A stretch of DNA of 62,671 nt, taken from UBA2210 sp036825195. Lineage in GTDB: Bacteria > Desulfobacterota > Syntrophia > Syntrophales > UBA2210. Location: the NCBI GenBank assembly GCA_036825195.1, contig DAISYQ010000017.1:1-62671 (forward strand), given 5' to 3'. The stretch's first letter is position 1, and every line of letters starts with the position of its first letter. This document shows, piece by piece, positions 19,520-29,167 of this stretch. The notes under the pieces are model-generated. The model was not told the DNA's origin, made no database searches, and worked only from the letters and a program-made list of their open reading frames with translations. A program made the translations under genes and the position numbers.

Positions 19520-20137
19520 CTATTTCTTAGGGAATACGATAAAGTGATCTCTCCTGTTCTTTGCCCAGGCTTCTTCATTTTGTCCTGGATCTACAGGAAG
19601 TTCCTCACCATAACTGATGGTGGTTATCCGTGTCCCGGCGACACCAAGGTTTACAAGATAGGCCTTTGCCGCTTCCGCTCGTCTTTCTCCGAGGGCCAGG
19701 TTATAGGCTATCGTTCCCCTATCGTCGCAATGTCCCTCGATAGTTACTTCGAAGTCGGTGTGTTCCAACAGCCAATCTGCAAGATTTTCCAATACGTTTC
19801 TTGCCTCTGGGCTGAGATCGTATTTATCGAACGAAAAATATATATTTTCGAATGAATCGGCTTCCGCCTGTAATTTCTCTAGCAAGGCCTTTTCCTCCAA
19901 GGCTTTTTCCTTTAAGGCCTGTTCTTTCAAGGCGGCTTCTTTCTCAGCCTGCGCCTGAGCTTCGGCTTGAGCCTTGGCCTGAGCTTCAGCCTGAGCGGTC
20001 TCTTGAGCTGATGGCTGTGTCTGTGCCAGCTGAACATCACCCCTTACCGCCTGCTCTTTGGCACATCCCCCGATAAAGATCAGGGAAAAACTGCATATGA
20101 ACACCATCATCCCTACGACAATCAAATTTCTTTTCAT
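19520..20137 (-). CDS. pal: Peptidoglycan-associated lipoprotein Pal
   Basis: About 205 residues. Lipobox FIGGC, then a long Ala/Glu/Lys-rich repeat helix (QAEAQAKAQAEAQAQ ... KEKALEEKALLE, ~40-85), then an OmpA-type peptidoglycan-binding domain (YFSFDKYDLSPEARNVL; EGHCDDRGTIAYNLALGERR). The frame is open 37 codons further upstream, but the ATG at 20137 has an ideal GGAGG box (GAAGGAGGTTCTA) and gives the correct lipoprotein signal. Pal anchors the outer membrane to the wall and binds TolB. The Ala/Glu/Lys linker is longer than in E. coli Pal. Confidence 0.95.
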   Translation of the reverse strand: MKRNLIVVGMMVFICSFSLIFIGGCAKEQAVRGDVQLAQTQPSAQETAQAEAQAKAQAEAQAQAEKEAALKEQALKEKALEEKALLEKLQAEADSFENIYFSFDKYDLSPEARNVLENLADWLLEHTDFEVTIEGHCDDRGTIAYNLALGERRAEAAKAYLVNLGVAGTRITTISYGEELPVDPGQNEEAWAKNRRDHFIVFPKK

Positions 20138-20329
20138 TAGAACCTCCTTCTCAATAAAGTTTGGTGCCCATCCGTGCAGTGAGATCCTGTCAATTAAAAA
20201 GTTAACTTCAGGGATGCATGAAAAAATGCCCCTTTGACAAAAACTCAACTTCTCCGAATGCGCCTCTGATGGACACTGATAGACACTGATAAATCACATA
20301 TTTATATAAAGCATAAAACAATTGCAAAT

Positions 20330-21649
20330 TCAATAGAAATTTAGGTGACCAGACCACGAGGGACTCTTGAATGATGCACCTCCTTTTATGGCGGGCAATA
20401 CCCTCTGATTTAATCCATTGGAGTTCATGACATGTATCCTCCTCCGGCCGCCTTTCATCGAAGAGAAAACTATGTACCGTCCGTCCGGTGACCAGGAAGG
20501 CGATTCACCACCGCCCGTTTCGAATGTAAGCTGCATACAGTTGGTTCCGTCCTCTCCAATGGAAAATATCTGAAAGATGCCGTTTGATGACCCCTCATAC
20601 GCTATTCTGGTTCCATCCGGTGACCAGCTGGGCGATGAGTTGTAGGATCCGTCAAATGTCAGTCTGCGTATGTTACCCCCCTCCGAATCCATAACAAATA
20701 TCTGGGGAGAACCGGAGCGATTCGAAACGAACGCTATCTTTTTGCCGTCCGGTGACCACGCCGGAGACACATCTATGGCACGGTCATCTGTGAGACGCTG
20801 CAGTTTATCGCTATCGAGGTGTTTGATGTAGATATCTTCATTCCCGTCCTTGCTAAGCACTATGAGGATTTTTTTGCCGTCCGGTGACCATGAGGTCGGT
20901 AGATTCAGTCCCGTGAATGAAGATATCTTTTTTGTCTTCCCGCTTGCAAGATTCCGTATGTAACAATCGGGATTTCCGTCCTTATACGAGGTAAAGGACA
21001 GTTCCGATGCATCCGGTGACCAATGCGGCAGGAGCGTGAGAGAGTTGTAGTCTGTTATTTGAATGGGATCTGAACCGTCGAAATTCATGGTATATATCTC
21101 GGAACTTTTCTCCTTTTTCCCGACAAAGGCTATCTTGGTGTCAAAAACGCCGGTTCCGCCGGTGAGTGCTACCAGTATCTCATCAGCGAATTTAAAGACC
21201 ATGGACTTTTTTTCTTCCGGGTTTCCCCAGTATTTTTTCCCCGTAATAAGCTTTCCCTCGACGGTATCGAAGAGGCGAAACTCCACGGAGAGTGTTTTTC
21301 CGTTATAACTGAAACCTCCCTTTACCAGGAAATCGGAACCGATGCGTGACCAGTTTGAAAAGTCTATTTCTCCCGCAGTTATACCTGCGCTGTTTTGATC
21401 TTCGAGGAAGGCATCTTTCTCGATGATATTAAAGAATCCGGTAATCTTTAAAGAACGGGACAACTGATCCGCAAGCCAGGTGGAAAGATCATCCTTGACC
21501 TCCGATTTGCCGATATTTTTGAATTCCGGTATTGCAACCGGGAATTTTTGGAAAGCGGGAGAATTTATGTCCAGGTACACCTTGGCGCAGGCCGCACAGC
21601 TCCACCAGGAAATCAGAAAGAAGATAAGAAAGGTTATGGTTTTTCGCAT
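20330..21649 (-). CDS. tolB: Tol-Pal translocation protein TolB
   Basis: 439 residues, the usual length: signal peptide ending near SCAACA, N-terminal alpha/beta domain (~25-160), then a six-bladed beta-propeller with repeated SPDG motifs (WSPDGKKI, WSPDGTRI, WSPDGRYI). Periplasmic partner of Pal, TolA and CpoB. AAGGGA precedes the ATG. A 192-base gap to pal contains a short direct repeat of GACACTGATA (20273-20292). Confidence 0.96.
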   Translation of the reverse strand: MRKTITFLIFFLISWWSCAACAKVYLDINSPAFQKFPVAIPEFKNIGKSEVKDDLSTWLADQLSRSLKITGFFNIIEKDAFLEDQNSAGITAGEIDFSNWSRIGSDFLVKGGFSYNGKTLSVEFRLFDTVEGKLITGKKYWGNPEEKKSMVFKFADEILVALTGGTGVFDTKIAFVGKKEKSSEIYTMNFDGSDPIQITDYNSLTLLPHWSPDASELSFTSYKDGNPDCYIRNLASGKTKKISSFTGLNLPTSWSPDGKKILIVLSKDGNEDIYIKHLDSDKLQRLTDDRAIDVSPAWSPDGKKIAFVSNRSGSPQIFVMDSEGGNIRRLTFDGSYNSSPSWSPDGTRIAYEGSSNGIFQIFSIGEDGTNCMQLTFETGGGESPSWSPDGRYIVFSSMKGGRRRIHVMNSNGLNQRVLPAIKGGASFKSPSWSGHLNFY

Positions 21650-21834
21650 GATCCCTTTTTTCGTTCGGAACGGTTATGTGGCCCGGGATTCTCCGGAGAT
21701 TGCGGGGTGGACGACGCAACATGAATGTATCACGGGGCCTGATTTATTGTTGTAGAGAATTCAAGATCGATCATTATCCCGGGCTTGCATAGTGCGCCCA
21801 CACCGCCCGGAATTCGATCCATGCCTCCTGTCAT

Positions 21835-22596
21835 TTATAGTTCGGATGAATGAAACCGTATTCCAAGATCAATATATTCTTCATGCACCCATTCGGGAAG
21901 AGGCGGAAAATCGCCTACTTTTTTGATAGCTTTCAGAGCGGATTCGTCAAAATATCTATTGCCGGATCGTTTCTCAAAGTTTAATTCTGACACGCTGCCG
22001 TTCTTTAAAATTCTTGCCCCGATAACGGTTTCAAGATCGTTATCGGACAGGATACTTTCAGGCAGGGCCCATTTTTCTTTTATCATAGACCAGATGACGG
22101 AGTAATATACCTTCATCTTCATATTCATCTCGGAAGACCCGCCGGAAGGTGATGGACGGGGTTCTTCTTTCGTGGCTGCGGAAGAGCGGGACTCTTCTTT
22201 TGTAGCTGTGGCAGAAGCCATCTTCTTTTTTATGTTTTCTATCGCCCTATCGACATTTTCGACAGGGTTTTTTTTGAGGATTTTTGTTTCCCGAATAGGA
22301 ACGTCCAGGTCTTTTTCAACCTCTTTTTTCATTATCATTGAGCGGCTTTTCCGATCCATACCGACCACTTCTCGAGAAATTTCCTCGGAAGACCTGACAT
22401 CTACGGAACTTGACGGCGTACTCACCAAATCCACTGTATAGGTTGGTCCGAAGGTCCATCTGGGTTCGGGAAACGATGGAGAAAAAAATATGATTGAAAG
22501 GATAAGGGCATGGAGTAGAAAAGAGAGCACGATCATGTTGTTCAAATTCGTGGCATCACCGTGATTTCCCCCCATCGCCTCCGATAAAAAAGTCAT
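21835..22596 (-). CDS. tolA: TolA/TonB-type energy transducer
   Basis: 253 residues: one N-terminal transmembrane helix (~23-45), a charged periplasmic linker with KEE repeats (~70-150), and a TonB/TolA C-terminal domain (~160-250; ILKNGSVSELNFEKRSGNRYFDESALKAI). Position directly after tolR, with a two-base gap, identifies it as TolA, which links the TolQR motor to TolB/Pal. AAGGA lies six bases before the ATG. Confidence 0.92.
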   Translation of the reverse strand: MTFLSEAMGGNHGDATNLNNMIVLSFLLHALILSIIFFSPSFPEPRWTFGPTYTVDLVSTPSSSVDVRSSEEISREVVGMDRKSRSMIMKKEVEKDLDVPIRETKILKKNPVENVDRAIENIKKKMASATATKEESRSSAATKEEPRPSPSGGSSEMNMKMKVYYSVIWSMIKEKWALPESILSDNDLETVIGARILKNGSVSELNFEKRSGNRYFDESALKAIKKVGDFPPLPEWVHEEYIDLGIRFHSSEL

Positions 22597-22598
22597 GC

Positions 22599-23018
22599 CT
22601 ATTCCTTCGGAGATTCTGTGATCATTCCTAGTTTATCTACGCCGGCCTTTCGCACCTCGGACATGATACGAACGACAAACCCATACGGGACATCTTTATC
22701 TGCACGCATATATATTTCTCTGTCTATCCTGGAGGAGAAGATGCTTTCCAGTTTTGCCTTCAGGCCTGTTAGGGATGTCTTGTATTTGTTGATAAATATC
22801 TCTTCTTTGTTGTTGATTGTCAATATGAGTTTTTCCTCGCCCACATCCACGGTCTTGGCCTTGACCCGGGGAAGATTAACGTCAATTCCCATCTGCAGCA
22901 TAGGAGCGGTAACCATAAAGATTATCAATAAGACCAGTATAACGTCAACGAGGGGCGTAACGTTTATATCTGCTATGGGCCGCGTTGCGGTGTTTCTTCG
23001 ATTTTTTGAATATCTCAT
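22599..23018 (-). CDS. tolR: Biopolymer transport protein TolR/ExbD
   Basis: 139 residues: single transmembrane helix (~15-40) with the proton-path Asp in INVTPLVDVILVLLIIFMV, then the periplasmic ExbD/TolR domain. Overlaps tolQ by four bases (ATGA type). It forms the proton-driven motor with TolQ. Confidence 0.96.
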   Translation of the reverse strand: MRYSKNRRNTATRPIADINVTPLVDVILVLLIIFMVTAPMLQMGIDVNLPRVKAKTVDVGEEKLILTINNKEEIFINKYKTSLTGLKAKLESIFSSRIDREIYMRADKDVPYGFVVRIMSEVRKAGVDKLGMITESPKE

Positions 23019-23770
23019 TTATGGATGCTCTTTGTGTAATACCTTTCAACGATGTTGAGAAATTCCGAAGAAAAGCTGTCGATTTCCACCGCCATGGTCT
23101 TTACTTTATTGGTATAGTAGTTGTAGAAAATGACTGCGGGTATGGCCGCTGCAAGGCCTGCTGCGGTGGCTATAAGTGCTTCCGATATTCCCGGAGCGAC
23201 GACCGCCAGCGTGGCGGAACCCTTCACCCCGATACCTCTGAAAGCATTCATGATGCCCCAAACGGTTCCGAAAAGTCCTATGAACGGGCACGAGCTTCCC
23301 GTGGTAGCAAGGAACCCCAGAGAACTCTCCAGTTTTGTCGTTTCTGAATCACACGCCCTGTTGAGAGCCCGTTCAACGTTATCCATTCCTCTCATTTCCA
23401 GCGAGGGCTCTGAGTCTGCATCCGCCTCAGAAAGAACCTCTTTTCTGATACCGGCTATTTTGACCAATTCGGTGTAACCCGCCCTGAATACTTCGGCAAG
23501 CTGCGAATTTCTGAATTTTTTCGATTCGGGAAAGATTTCTGACAGTTTATTAATCTTCATGTACCTATCCAGAAACATGTCATTCTCTTTTTTGGACCGT
23601 TTAATAACCCTGTATTTCATGAGAATAATTGCCCAGGAGACTACTGAAAAAAAGAGGAGCAACAGAAGCACAAACTGGACCATGGGTCCTGAGTCCAATA
23701 TCATGTTGAGTACGTTTCCATGAAACTGTCTTCCAAGATCTGCAGATGTTACGGCCAAAGCTTCATTCAC
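23015..23770 (-). CDS. tolQ: MotA/TolQ/ExbB proton channel TolQ
   Basis: 251 residues, three transmembrane helices (~25-47, ~150-175, ~195-215) with the conserved GLFGTVWGIMNAF and GISEALIATAAGLAAAIPA motifs that line the proton path. GTG start behind AGGAGA. First gene of the minus-strand operon tolQRAB-pal-cpoB. A long N-terminal segment precedes the first helix, as in several deltaproteobacteria. Confidence 0.96.
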   Translation of the reverse strand: MNEALAVTSADLGRQFHGNVLNMILDSGPMVQFVLLLLLFFSVVSWAIILMKYRVIKRSKKENDMFLDRYMKINKLSEIFPESKKFRNSQLAEVFRAGYTELVKIAGIRKEVLSEADADSEPSLEMRGMDNVERALNRACDSETTKLESSLGFLATTGSSCPFIGLFGTVWGIMNAFRGIGVKGSATLAVVAPGISEALIATAAGLAAAIPAVIFYNYYTNKVKTMAVEIDSFSSEFLNIVERYYTKSIHK

Positions 23771-23927
23771 ATTTCTTCTCCTGAGCGGTTATGATTATAC
23801 TGTTGAAAGACCTGGCGAACATGCCCTCGCCACGTCGATTTGGGGAAACTTTGTAGTTTAAATTCATATCATTGTCAATAGATCTTTTTGGGAATACCGG
23901 GGACTCTCAGGGGATTCGAAATTAATT

Positions 23928-24008
23928 TCAAGAAGGTGCAGGCATCTTGTTGTCATAGAAAGTCTTCACCGTGCCCTCAGAGATGATCTTGCCGTCTTCA
24001 ACCGTCAC
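23928..24008 (-). other. 26-codon open stretch, possible gene remnant
   Basis: From a GTG at 24008 the minus strand reads VTVEDGKIISEGTVKTFYDN and six more residues before a TGA. It overlaps the end of the GGDEF gene in another frame, has no ribosome binding site and looks like the tail of a larger, lost coding region. No family recognised. Confidence 0.2.
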
Positions 24009-25683
24009 GATTCATCTGTGTATGCCAGAACCTTCCCCATGTTTTCTCTGTCAATGGCTTTATAGCATGCATGTCTGAAGCATACCGCCTGCAGTTGTTA
24101 CGCCCCTCCTGTTTTACGCAGTACATGGCTATATCGGCATTTTTCAGCAACATGTCAGGGTTGGTGCCGTCATCGGGGTAGATGGCAATGCCTATACTGG
24201 GGGTCGTGTAGAGTTCTCTCACACCCACAATAAACGGTTCTTTGAAAGCATCCAGTATCTTCAGGGCGATCGTAAGCACATCTTCAGCATCATCTATTTC
24301 CGGCAGCAGTATCAGAAATTCATCTCCTCCCATTCGTGCAATTGAATCACTCTTGCGCAGGAACCCCGGAAGTCGTCTTCCGGTAATCTTGAGCACCTCA
24401 TCTCCTACGGTATGTCCCCATGAATCGTTGATGTCTTTGAAATGGTCCAGGTCAAGCAACATAATAGCCAGTTTTTTTCCATTGCGCTGTGCGTGTGCCA
24501 GTTCGAGCGACAGACGATCGTCGAATAATATCCGGTTGGGCAGTCCGGTAAGTGGGTCATGGGTGGCCAGATGGGAGAGCCTTGCCTCCACCCTCTTTCG
24601 TTCAGTAATATCTATGGATGTTATAATTGCTCCTTCGGGGAAAGGAGATATCTTTATGTAAAGAAACTTATCGACGTACTGTTCATCGGGAAACTCCTTT
24701 GATACACCGGAACGGATGCATTCCATAAGTTCTGAGTGCATATCATGGGTGTGCCTTCCCGCATAATCTCTGTACATGATATCCCCGGGATTGGGTAGTC
24801 TGACGCCCGATTTGATCTTTTCATAGTTATACCCCGTTATCATGCCTTGTTTGTCCACGATTATAGTTTCAATGGGGTTGTTTTCGAACAGAGCGCGGTA
24901 TCTTTCTTCGCTTTTACGTAAGGTCTCCTCGGCGAGCTTGCGTTCGGTAACATCCCTGGCAATTCCACGAAATCCCGTGGGAGTGCCGGACGAGTCGGTA
25001 ATAAGTGATGTGGATAACTCGACGGTTTTTTCGATTCCATCGGGTCTGATAACTTGATAGTCTTTTACTTTTGATGGCTTTCCTGTCCGGTACACCTCGT
25101 TGAATGTCTGGTACATCTGCTTCGCTGTTTCAGGCCCGGCGTATCGCAGGTTGTTCATTCCCAGTAGTTTGTCCCTGGATACTCCGGCAATCATGCATAA
25201 CGCATCATTGAAGAATATGAAATTTCCTGCAAGATCGACCTCCAGATACGCCTCTTCAATGCTTTCCAGGATGGTGCGATACTTTTCTTCGCTTCGACAC
25301 AATGCCTCTTCCATGCGGTGTCTGTAGAGGGCCATTTCTATGGTAATGCGAAGATATTTGTCTTCAAAGGGTTTGGTGATGAAACCAAAAGGATTTGTTG
25401 CTTGTATCTGTTCCATCCTGTCTTCGGCAATATTGGATGAGATATATATTATCGGTATGTTGAATTTGGTGTTAATCCGGTTTGAGGCCTCTATGCCGTC
25501 TATGCCTTTGCCCAGGGTTATATCCATTAAGATGAGGTCGGGGCGCAACTCCTCGGTTTTTCTGACGGCTTCCTCACCGGAAGAGACAACGGCGGCAACA
25601 CCATACCCCATATCCAGCAGCCTGTTATGGATATCCATGGCGATGATCTGTTCATCTTCAACAATGAGAATCTGTTTTTTCAC
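23998..25683 (-). CDS. Response regulator with two PAS domains and GGDEF
   Basis: 561 residues: receiver domain (1-120, phospho-acceptor Asp54 in LILMDITLG), PAS 1 (~130-250), PAS 2 (~258-370) and diguanylate cyclase (~385-545, intact GGDEF in RMGGDEFLILLPE). It should make c-di-GMP after phosphorylation by an unlinked histidine kinase. Starts with ATG in a single-gene unit; ACA-rich spacer 25684-25918 separates it from the divergent peptide-binding lipoprotein gene. The end (RFWHTQMNRDG) is slightly beyond the usual GGDEF end. Confidence 0.94.
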   Translation of the reverse strand: MKKQILIVEDEQIIAMDIHNRLLDMGYGVAAVVSSGEEAVRKTEELRPDLILMDITLGKGIDGIEASNRINTKFNIPIIYISSNIAEDRMEQIQATNPFGFITKPFEDKYLRITIEMALYRHRMEEALCRSEEKYRTILESIEEAYLEVDLAGNFIFFNDALCMIAGVSRDKLLGMNNLRYAGPETAKQMYQTFNEVYRTGKPSKVKDYQVIRPDGIEKTVELSTSLITDSSGTPTGFRGIARDVTERKLAEETLRKSEERYRALFENNPIETIIVDKQGMITGYNYEKIKSGVRLPNPGDIMYRDYAGRHTHDMHSELMECIRSGVSKEFPDEQYVDKFLYIKISPFPEGAIITSIDITERKRVEARLSHLATHDPLTGLPNRILFDDRLSLELAHAQRNGKKLAIMLLDLDHFKDINDSWGHTVGDEVLKITGRRLPGFLRKSDSIARMGGDEFLILLPEIDDAEDVLTIALKILDAFKEPFIVGVRELYTTPSIGIAIYPDDGTNPDMLLKNADIAMYCVKQEGRNNCRRYASDMHAIKPLTEKTWGRFWHTQMNRDG

Positions 25684-25936
25684 GCAATCCCCTCCCGATT
25701 TGCGTTCTGATTACTGTACCATATAGCATACTTGATCGTATTATCAACCAGTAATTTCTACGTCTGAAATTGTTGCGAATAATCGGTGTTTACTCCCGGA
25801 TCCTGCCTGTCGTTTTCATTTCTTGACAGGGAACTTGATTTATTACAGTATGAGAAAATGAAGCAATAATGAACATTCGTGACCGACTGCAGGTACACGG
25901 TACCGAATATGAACCTCTATGGGTTGTAACGCCGAT

Positions 25937-27583
25937 ATGACACGTAAAAATCACATAATGCCGATATTGATTGTCATGCTGCTTCTGTTGCTGTGCAGTT
26001 GTGAGGGCGATAAACCGGCAGGCGAACCACAGGAAGATGGATCGTCTGCGGGCAGTGCCGCCTATGGTGGAATTATGGTCGAGGGATCCATAGGCGATGC
26101 CTCCAACTTGATCCCCATGCTCTCTTCAGACAGCACTTCTCACAGTATTGCAGATCTGATCTTTAACGGTCTGGTAAAATATGACAAGGATATGAATCTG
26201 GTCGGTGACCTTGCCGAATCATGGGATATAAGCAAAGACGGCCTCGAGATCGCCTTTCACCTGAGAAAGGGAGTCAGGTGGCACGATGGACATCCCTTTA
26301 CCGCCGACGATGTCCTGTTCACCTATCGAGTTACGATAGATCCCAAGACTCCTACCGCATACGCGGGGGACTTTCTCAGGGTAAAGAGTGCCCAGGTTAT
26401 TGACCCCCACACCTTTCGTGTTACCTACGGGGAGCCATTTGCCCCTGCCCTTACAAGCTGGGGCACCTCGATGCTTCCCCGACACCTGCTGGAGGGGGAG
26501 GATATTACCAAAACACCCCTCTCGCGCCACCCCATCGGTACGGGACCGTACCGTTTCAAAGAGTGGAAGACCGGTCAGAAGATAGTCTTGGTTTCCAATC
26601 CCGACTATTTTGAGGGAAGACCCTATATCGACGGATACATCATGCGGATTATCCCCGATACGGCCACCATGTTTCTTGAGCTTCGCGCACAGGGAATAGA
26701 CCGGATGGGATTAACACCGCTCCAGTACACCCGACAGACGGAAAACAACTTGTTTCGTAAAAACTTTAATAAATACAAGTATCTATCATTTTCTTACGCC
26801 TACCTCGGCTATAATCTGGAAAATCCACTTTTTCAAGACCGTCGGGTTAGGCAGGCCATCAGTTATGCGATAAACAAGAAGGAAATAGTCGAAGGGGTCC
26901 TGCTTGGTCTGGGGCAGGAGACCACGGGTCCTTTCAAACCGGGGACATGGCCCTATAACCCCGCTGTTAAGCAGTACCCGTATAATCCCCAGAAGGCCAA
27001 GGAACTCTTGATGCAGGCAGGTTGGCAAGACTCCGATGGAGACGGTCTGCTGGATCGTGACGGTAAACCCTTTGTCTTTGAGATCATAACGAATCAGGGG
27101 AATGAGGTCCGGGAAAAGTGTGCCGAGATCATCCAGGAACGACTTGCCGATATCGGGATAACGGTGAAGATCAGAGTCATCGAATGGGCCGCCTTCATCA
27201 ATGAATTTATCAATAAGAAAAGATTCGACGCCACGATTCTCGCGTGGAGCATTACCCTCGATCCCGATCTGTATGATGTGTGGCACTCAAGCAAGACACG
27301 GCCTGGCGAACTGAATTTTATCTCTTTCAGGAACGAAGAGGTTGATGATTTGCTGGAGCGGGGGAGAGGTACCTTCGACCAAGGTGAGAGAAAAAGGTGT
27401 TACGACCGGATTCAGGAGATCCTTGCCGATGAACAGCCCTATACCTTCCTGTATGTGCCGGATGCTCTCCCCATTATCAGCAGTCGATTCCACGGAGTTG
27501 AACCCGCTCCCATCGGCATAGGGTACAACTTCATCAGGTGGTATGTACCAAAGAGTGAACAGAAGTATGTAATGACACAATAA
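25937..27583 (+). CDS. Peptide-binding ABC transporter lipoprotein (SBP family 5)
   Basis: About 548 residues; lipobox LCSC puts the lipid on Cys21 from this ATG. An ATG at 25919 would add six residues; neither has a clear ribosome binding site. The rest is a DppA/OppA-type solute-binding protein (PIGTGPYRFKEWKTGQKIVLV; RQAISYAINKKEIVEGVLLG). No permease or ATPase genes are next to it, so it is an orphan receptor or serves a transporter coded elsewhere. Its stop is two bases from that of the convergent HD-GYP gene. Confidence 0.93.
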   Translation: MTRKNHIMPILIVMLLLLLCSCEGDKPAGEPQEDGSSAGSAAYGGIMVEGSIGDASNLIPMLSSDSTSHSIADLIFNGLVKYDKDMNLVGDLAESWDISKDGLEIAFHLRKGVRWHDGHPFTADDVLFTYRVTIDPKTPTAYAGDFLRVKSAQVIDPHTFRVTYGEPFAPALTSWGTSMLPRHLLEGEDITKTPLSRHPIGTGPYRFKEWKTGQKIVLVSNPDYFEGRPYIDGYIMRIIPDTATMFLELRAQGIDRMGLTPLQYTRQTENNLFRKNFNKYKYLSFSYAYLGYNLENPLFQDRRVRQAISYAINKKEIVEGVLLGLGQETTGPFKPGTWPYNPAVKQYPYNPQKAKELLMQAGWQDSDGDGLLDRDGKPFVFEIITNQGNEVREKCAEIIQERLADIGITVKIRVIEWAAFINEFINKKRFDATILAWSITLDPDLYDVWHSSKTRPGELNFISFRNEEVDDLLERGRGTFDQGERKRCYDRIQEILADEQPYTFLYVPDALPIISSRFHGVEPAPIGIGYNFIRWYVPKSEQKYVMTQ

Positions 27584-27585
27584 CG

Positions 27586-29010
27586 TTACTGGTTGAATGT
27601 GAAGCCATCTTCGGTAATGAGCGCCAGACAGGCTTCCACCACTTCGGTATCGTAGAGGACTCCCTTATTCTGTGAAATTTCCTCGATGGCTCTGGTCTCC
27701 TTCAGCGCCGACCTGTACGGACGGTGGGAAACCATTGCTTCCACCACGTCGGCTACGGCGATGATCTTCGCCTCCATATGTATTTCTCTGCCGGTGATAC
27801 CATGAGGGTAGCCTGAACCGTTAATTCTTTCGTGATGTTGTAATACGATCTCCGAGATAGGCCAGTGAAACTCTATTCTTTTTAATATGTTGCTGCCAAC
27901 TTCCGGATGTGTCCTGATCAGGGCCATCTCATCTTGAGTAAGTGAACCGGGTTTGCTCAGGATTTCGGCGGGAATCTGGATCTTGCCGACATCATGGATG
28001 ATCGCCGCCATTTTAACCCCTTTTGCCTTTTCCGATGGAAGCCCCATTTTCCGGGAAATCGCTGAGGCCAGTTGCGCCACCCGTTGCTGATGACCGGCCG
28101 TGTACGGATCTCTGACCTCGACGGTGAATGCCAGGGTTTGAATGGTTTCTTCCAACATACGTTCTAATTTTTCTGAGCTTTTTTCCAGTTCCAATCCCGC
28201 AGTTCTGCGTTCTGTTATATCACGGGTAACCCCTCTGAATCCGACAGGTGTGCCCGATGAATCCGTAAGTAGGGATGCGGACATATCGTTGATTCGGATG
28301 CTTCCGTCTTTCCGTAAGATCTCATAATCGGCAATGGTTGCCGGTTCACCGGTGGAATATATCTGTTTGAAGATCTTAAGGGCTTGTTGTGCCGTCTTCG
28401 GAGAAGTATATTCCTTGTTGTTCATCCCCATTAATTCGTCTTTTGAGTAGCCGACTATCTTGCACAGTGCGTTATTAAAGAACGTGAGATTTCCCGCAAG
28501 ATCAAGTTCAAAATATCCATCCTCGATACTTTCGAGGATGTTACGGTACCTCTCCTCGCTTTTCAACAACATCTCCCGTGTATGTTTCCGTTCACTGATG
28601 TCCCTGGTAATGGAGAAAAAACCTGTGCGCTCTCCATCGCTGTTTCTCAGAAAGCTGTTTTTGGTTTCCGTCCATATGGCAGAACCGTCCTTTCTGACCA
28701 GTTCCAGTTCCACGGGACGCTGTCGTTCCGACGTATCCAACTTCTCATACTCTTGTATCCTTTTGGTGATTGTGTCACGGAACGTATTCATAGCATTGGG
28801 TGTTATGACATGATTAAAGCCGGATTCTCCATGGTTGTTAAACAGGTGCTTAAATTCTTTTTCGCTATAGCCGAGGATATGTTCAACAGACGGACTGACG
28901 TAGATGAGGGAAAGATTCATGTCCCACACGGTGATCATGTCTTTCACCGTTTCAATGATTGTTCTGTAAAGATCGCCACCGTTTGATCGGTCGTAAGTGT
29001 TGTCGTTCAA
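27586..29010 (-). CDS. PAS-PAS-HD-GYP phosphodiesterase
   Basis: 474 residues: PAS 1 (~15-140), PAS 2 with PAC (~150-265), short helix, HD-GYP domain (~285-470) with HDVGK and HHERINGSGYP. The motifs are intact, so it should hydrolyse c-di-GMP, opposing the GGDEF protein next door; the two share closely similar PAS regions (FRGVTRDITERR / FRGIARDVTERK). TTG start, supported by AAAGGAG about ten bases upstream. Confidence 0.93.
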   Translation of the reverse strand: MNDNTYDRSNGGDLYRTIIETVKDMITVWDMNLSLIYVSPSVEHILGYSEKEFKHLFNNHGESGFNHVITPNAMNTFRDTITKRIQEYEKLDTSERQRPVELELVRKDGSAIWTETKNSFLRNSDGERTGFFSITRDISERKHTREMLLKSEERYRNILESIEDGYFELDLAGNLTFFNNALCKIVGYSKDELMGMNNKEYTSPKTAQQALKIFKQIYSTGEPATIADYEILRKDGSIRINDMSASLLTDSSGTPVGFRGVTRDITERRTAGLELEKSSEKLERMLEETIQTLAFTVEVRDPYTAGHQQRVAQLASAISRKMGLPSEKAKGVKMAAIIHDVGKIQIPAEILSKPGSLTQDEMALIRTHPEVGSNILKRIEFHWPISEIVLQHHERINGSGYPHGITGREIHMEAKIIAVADVVEAMVSHRPYRSALKETRAIEEISQNKGVLYDTEVVEACLALITEDGFTFNQ

Positions 29011-29167
29011 CTGTATAGAGTCTCCTTTACAAAGAGGCAGGATTCACAGGATTGAAGTTTCATAAAGTCACGTTTTCTCCAATCATAACGAGTTTCAGGC
29101 GATGGGAATAATGGAGAAAAGTAACTCTGGTACATAAAAAGATAAACAGTGGTCCCACGTTCTCGTT

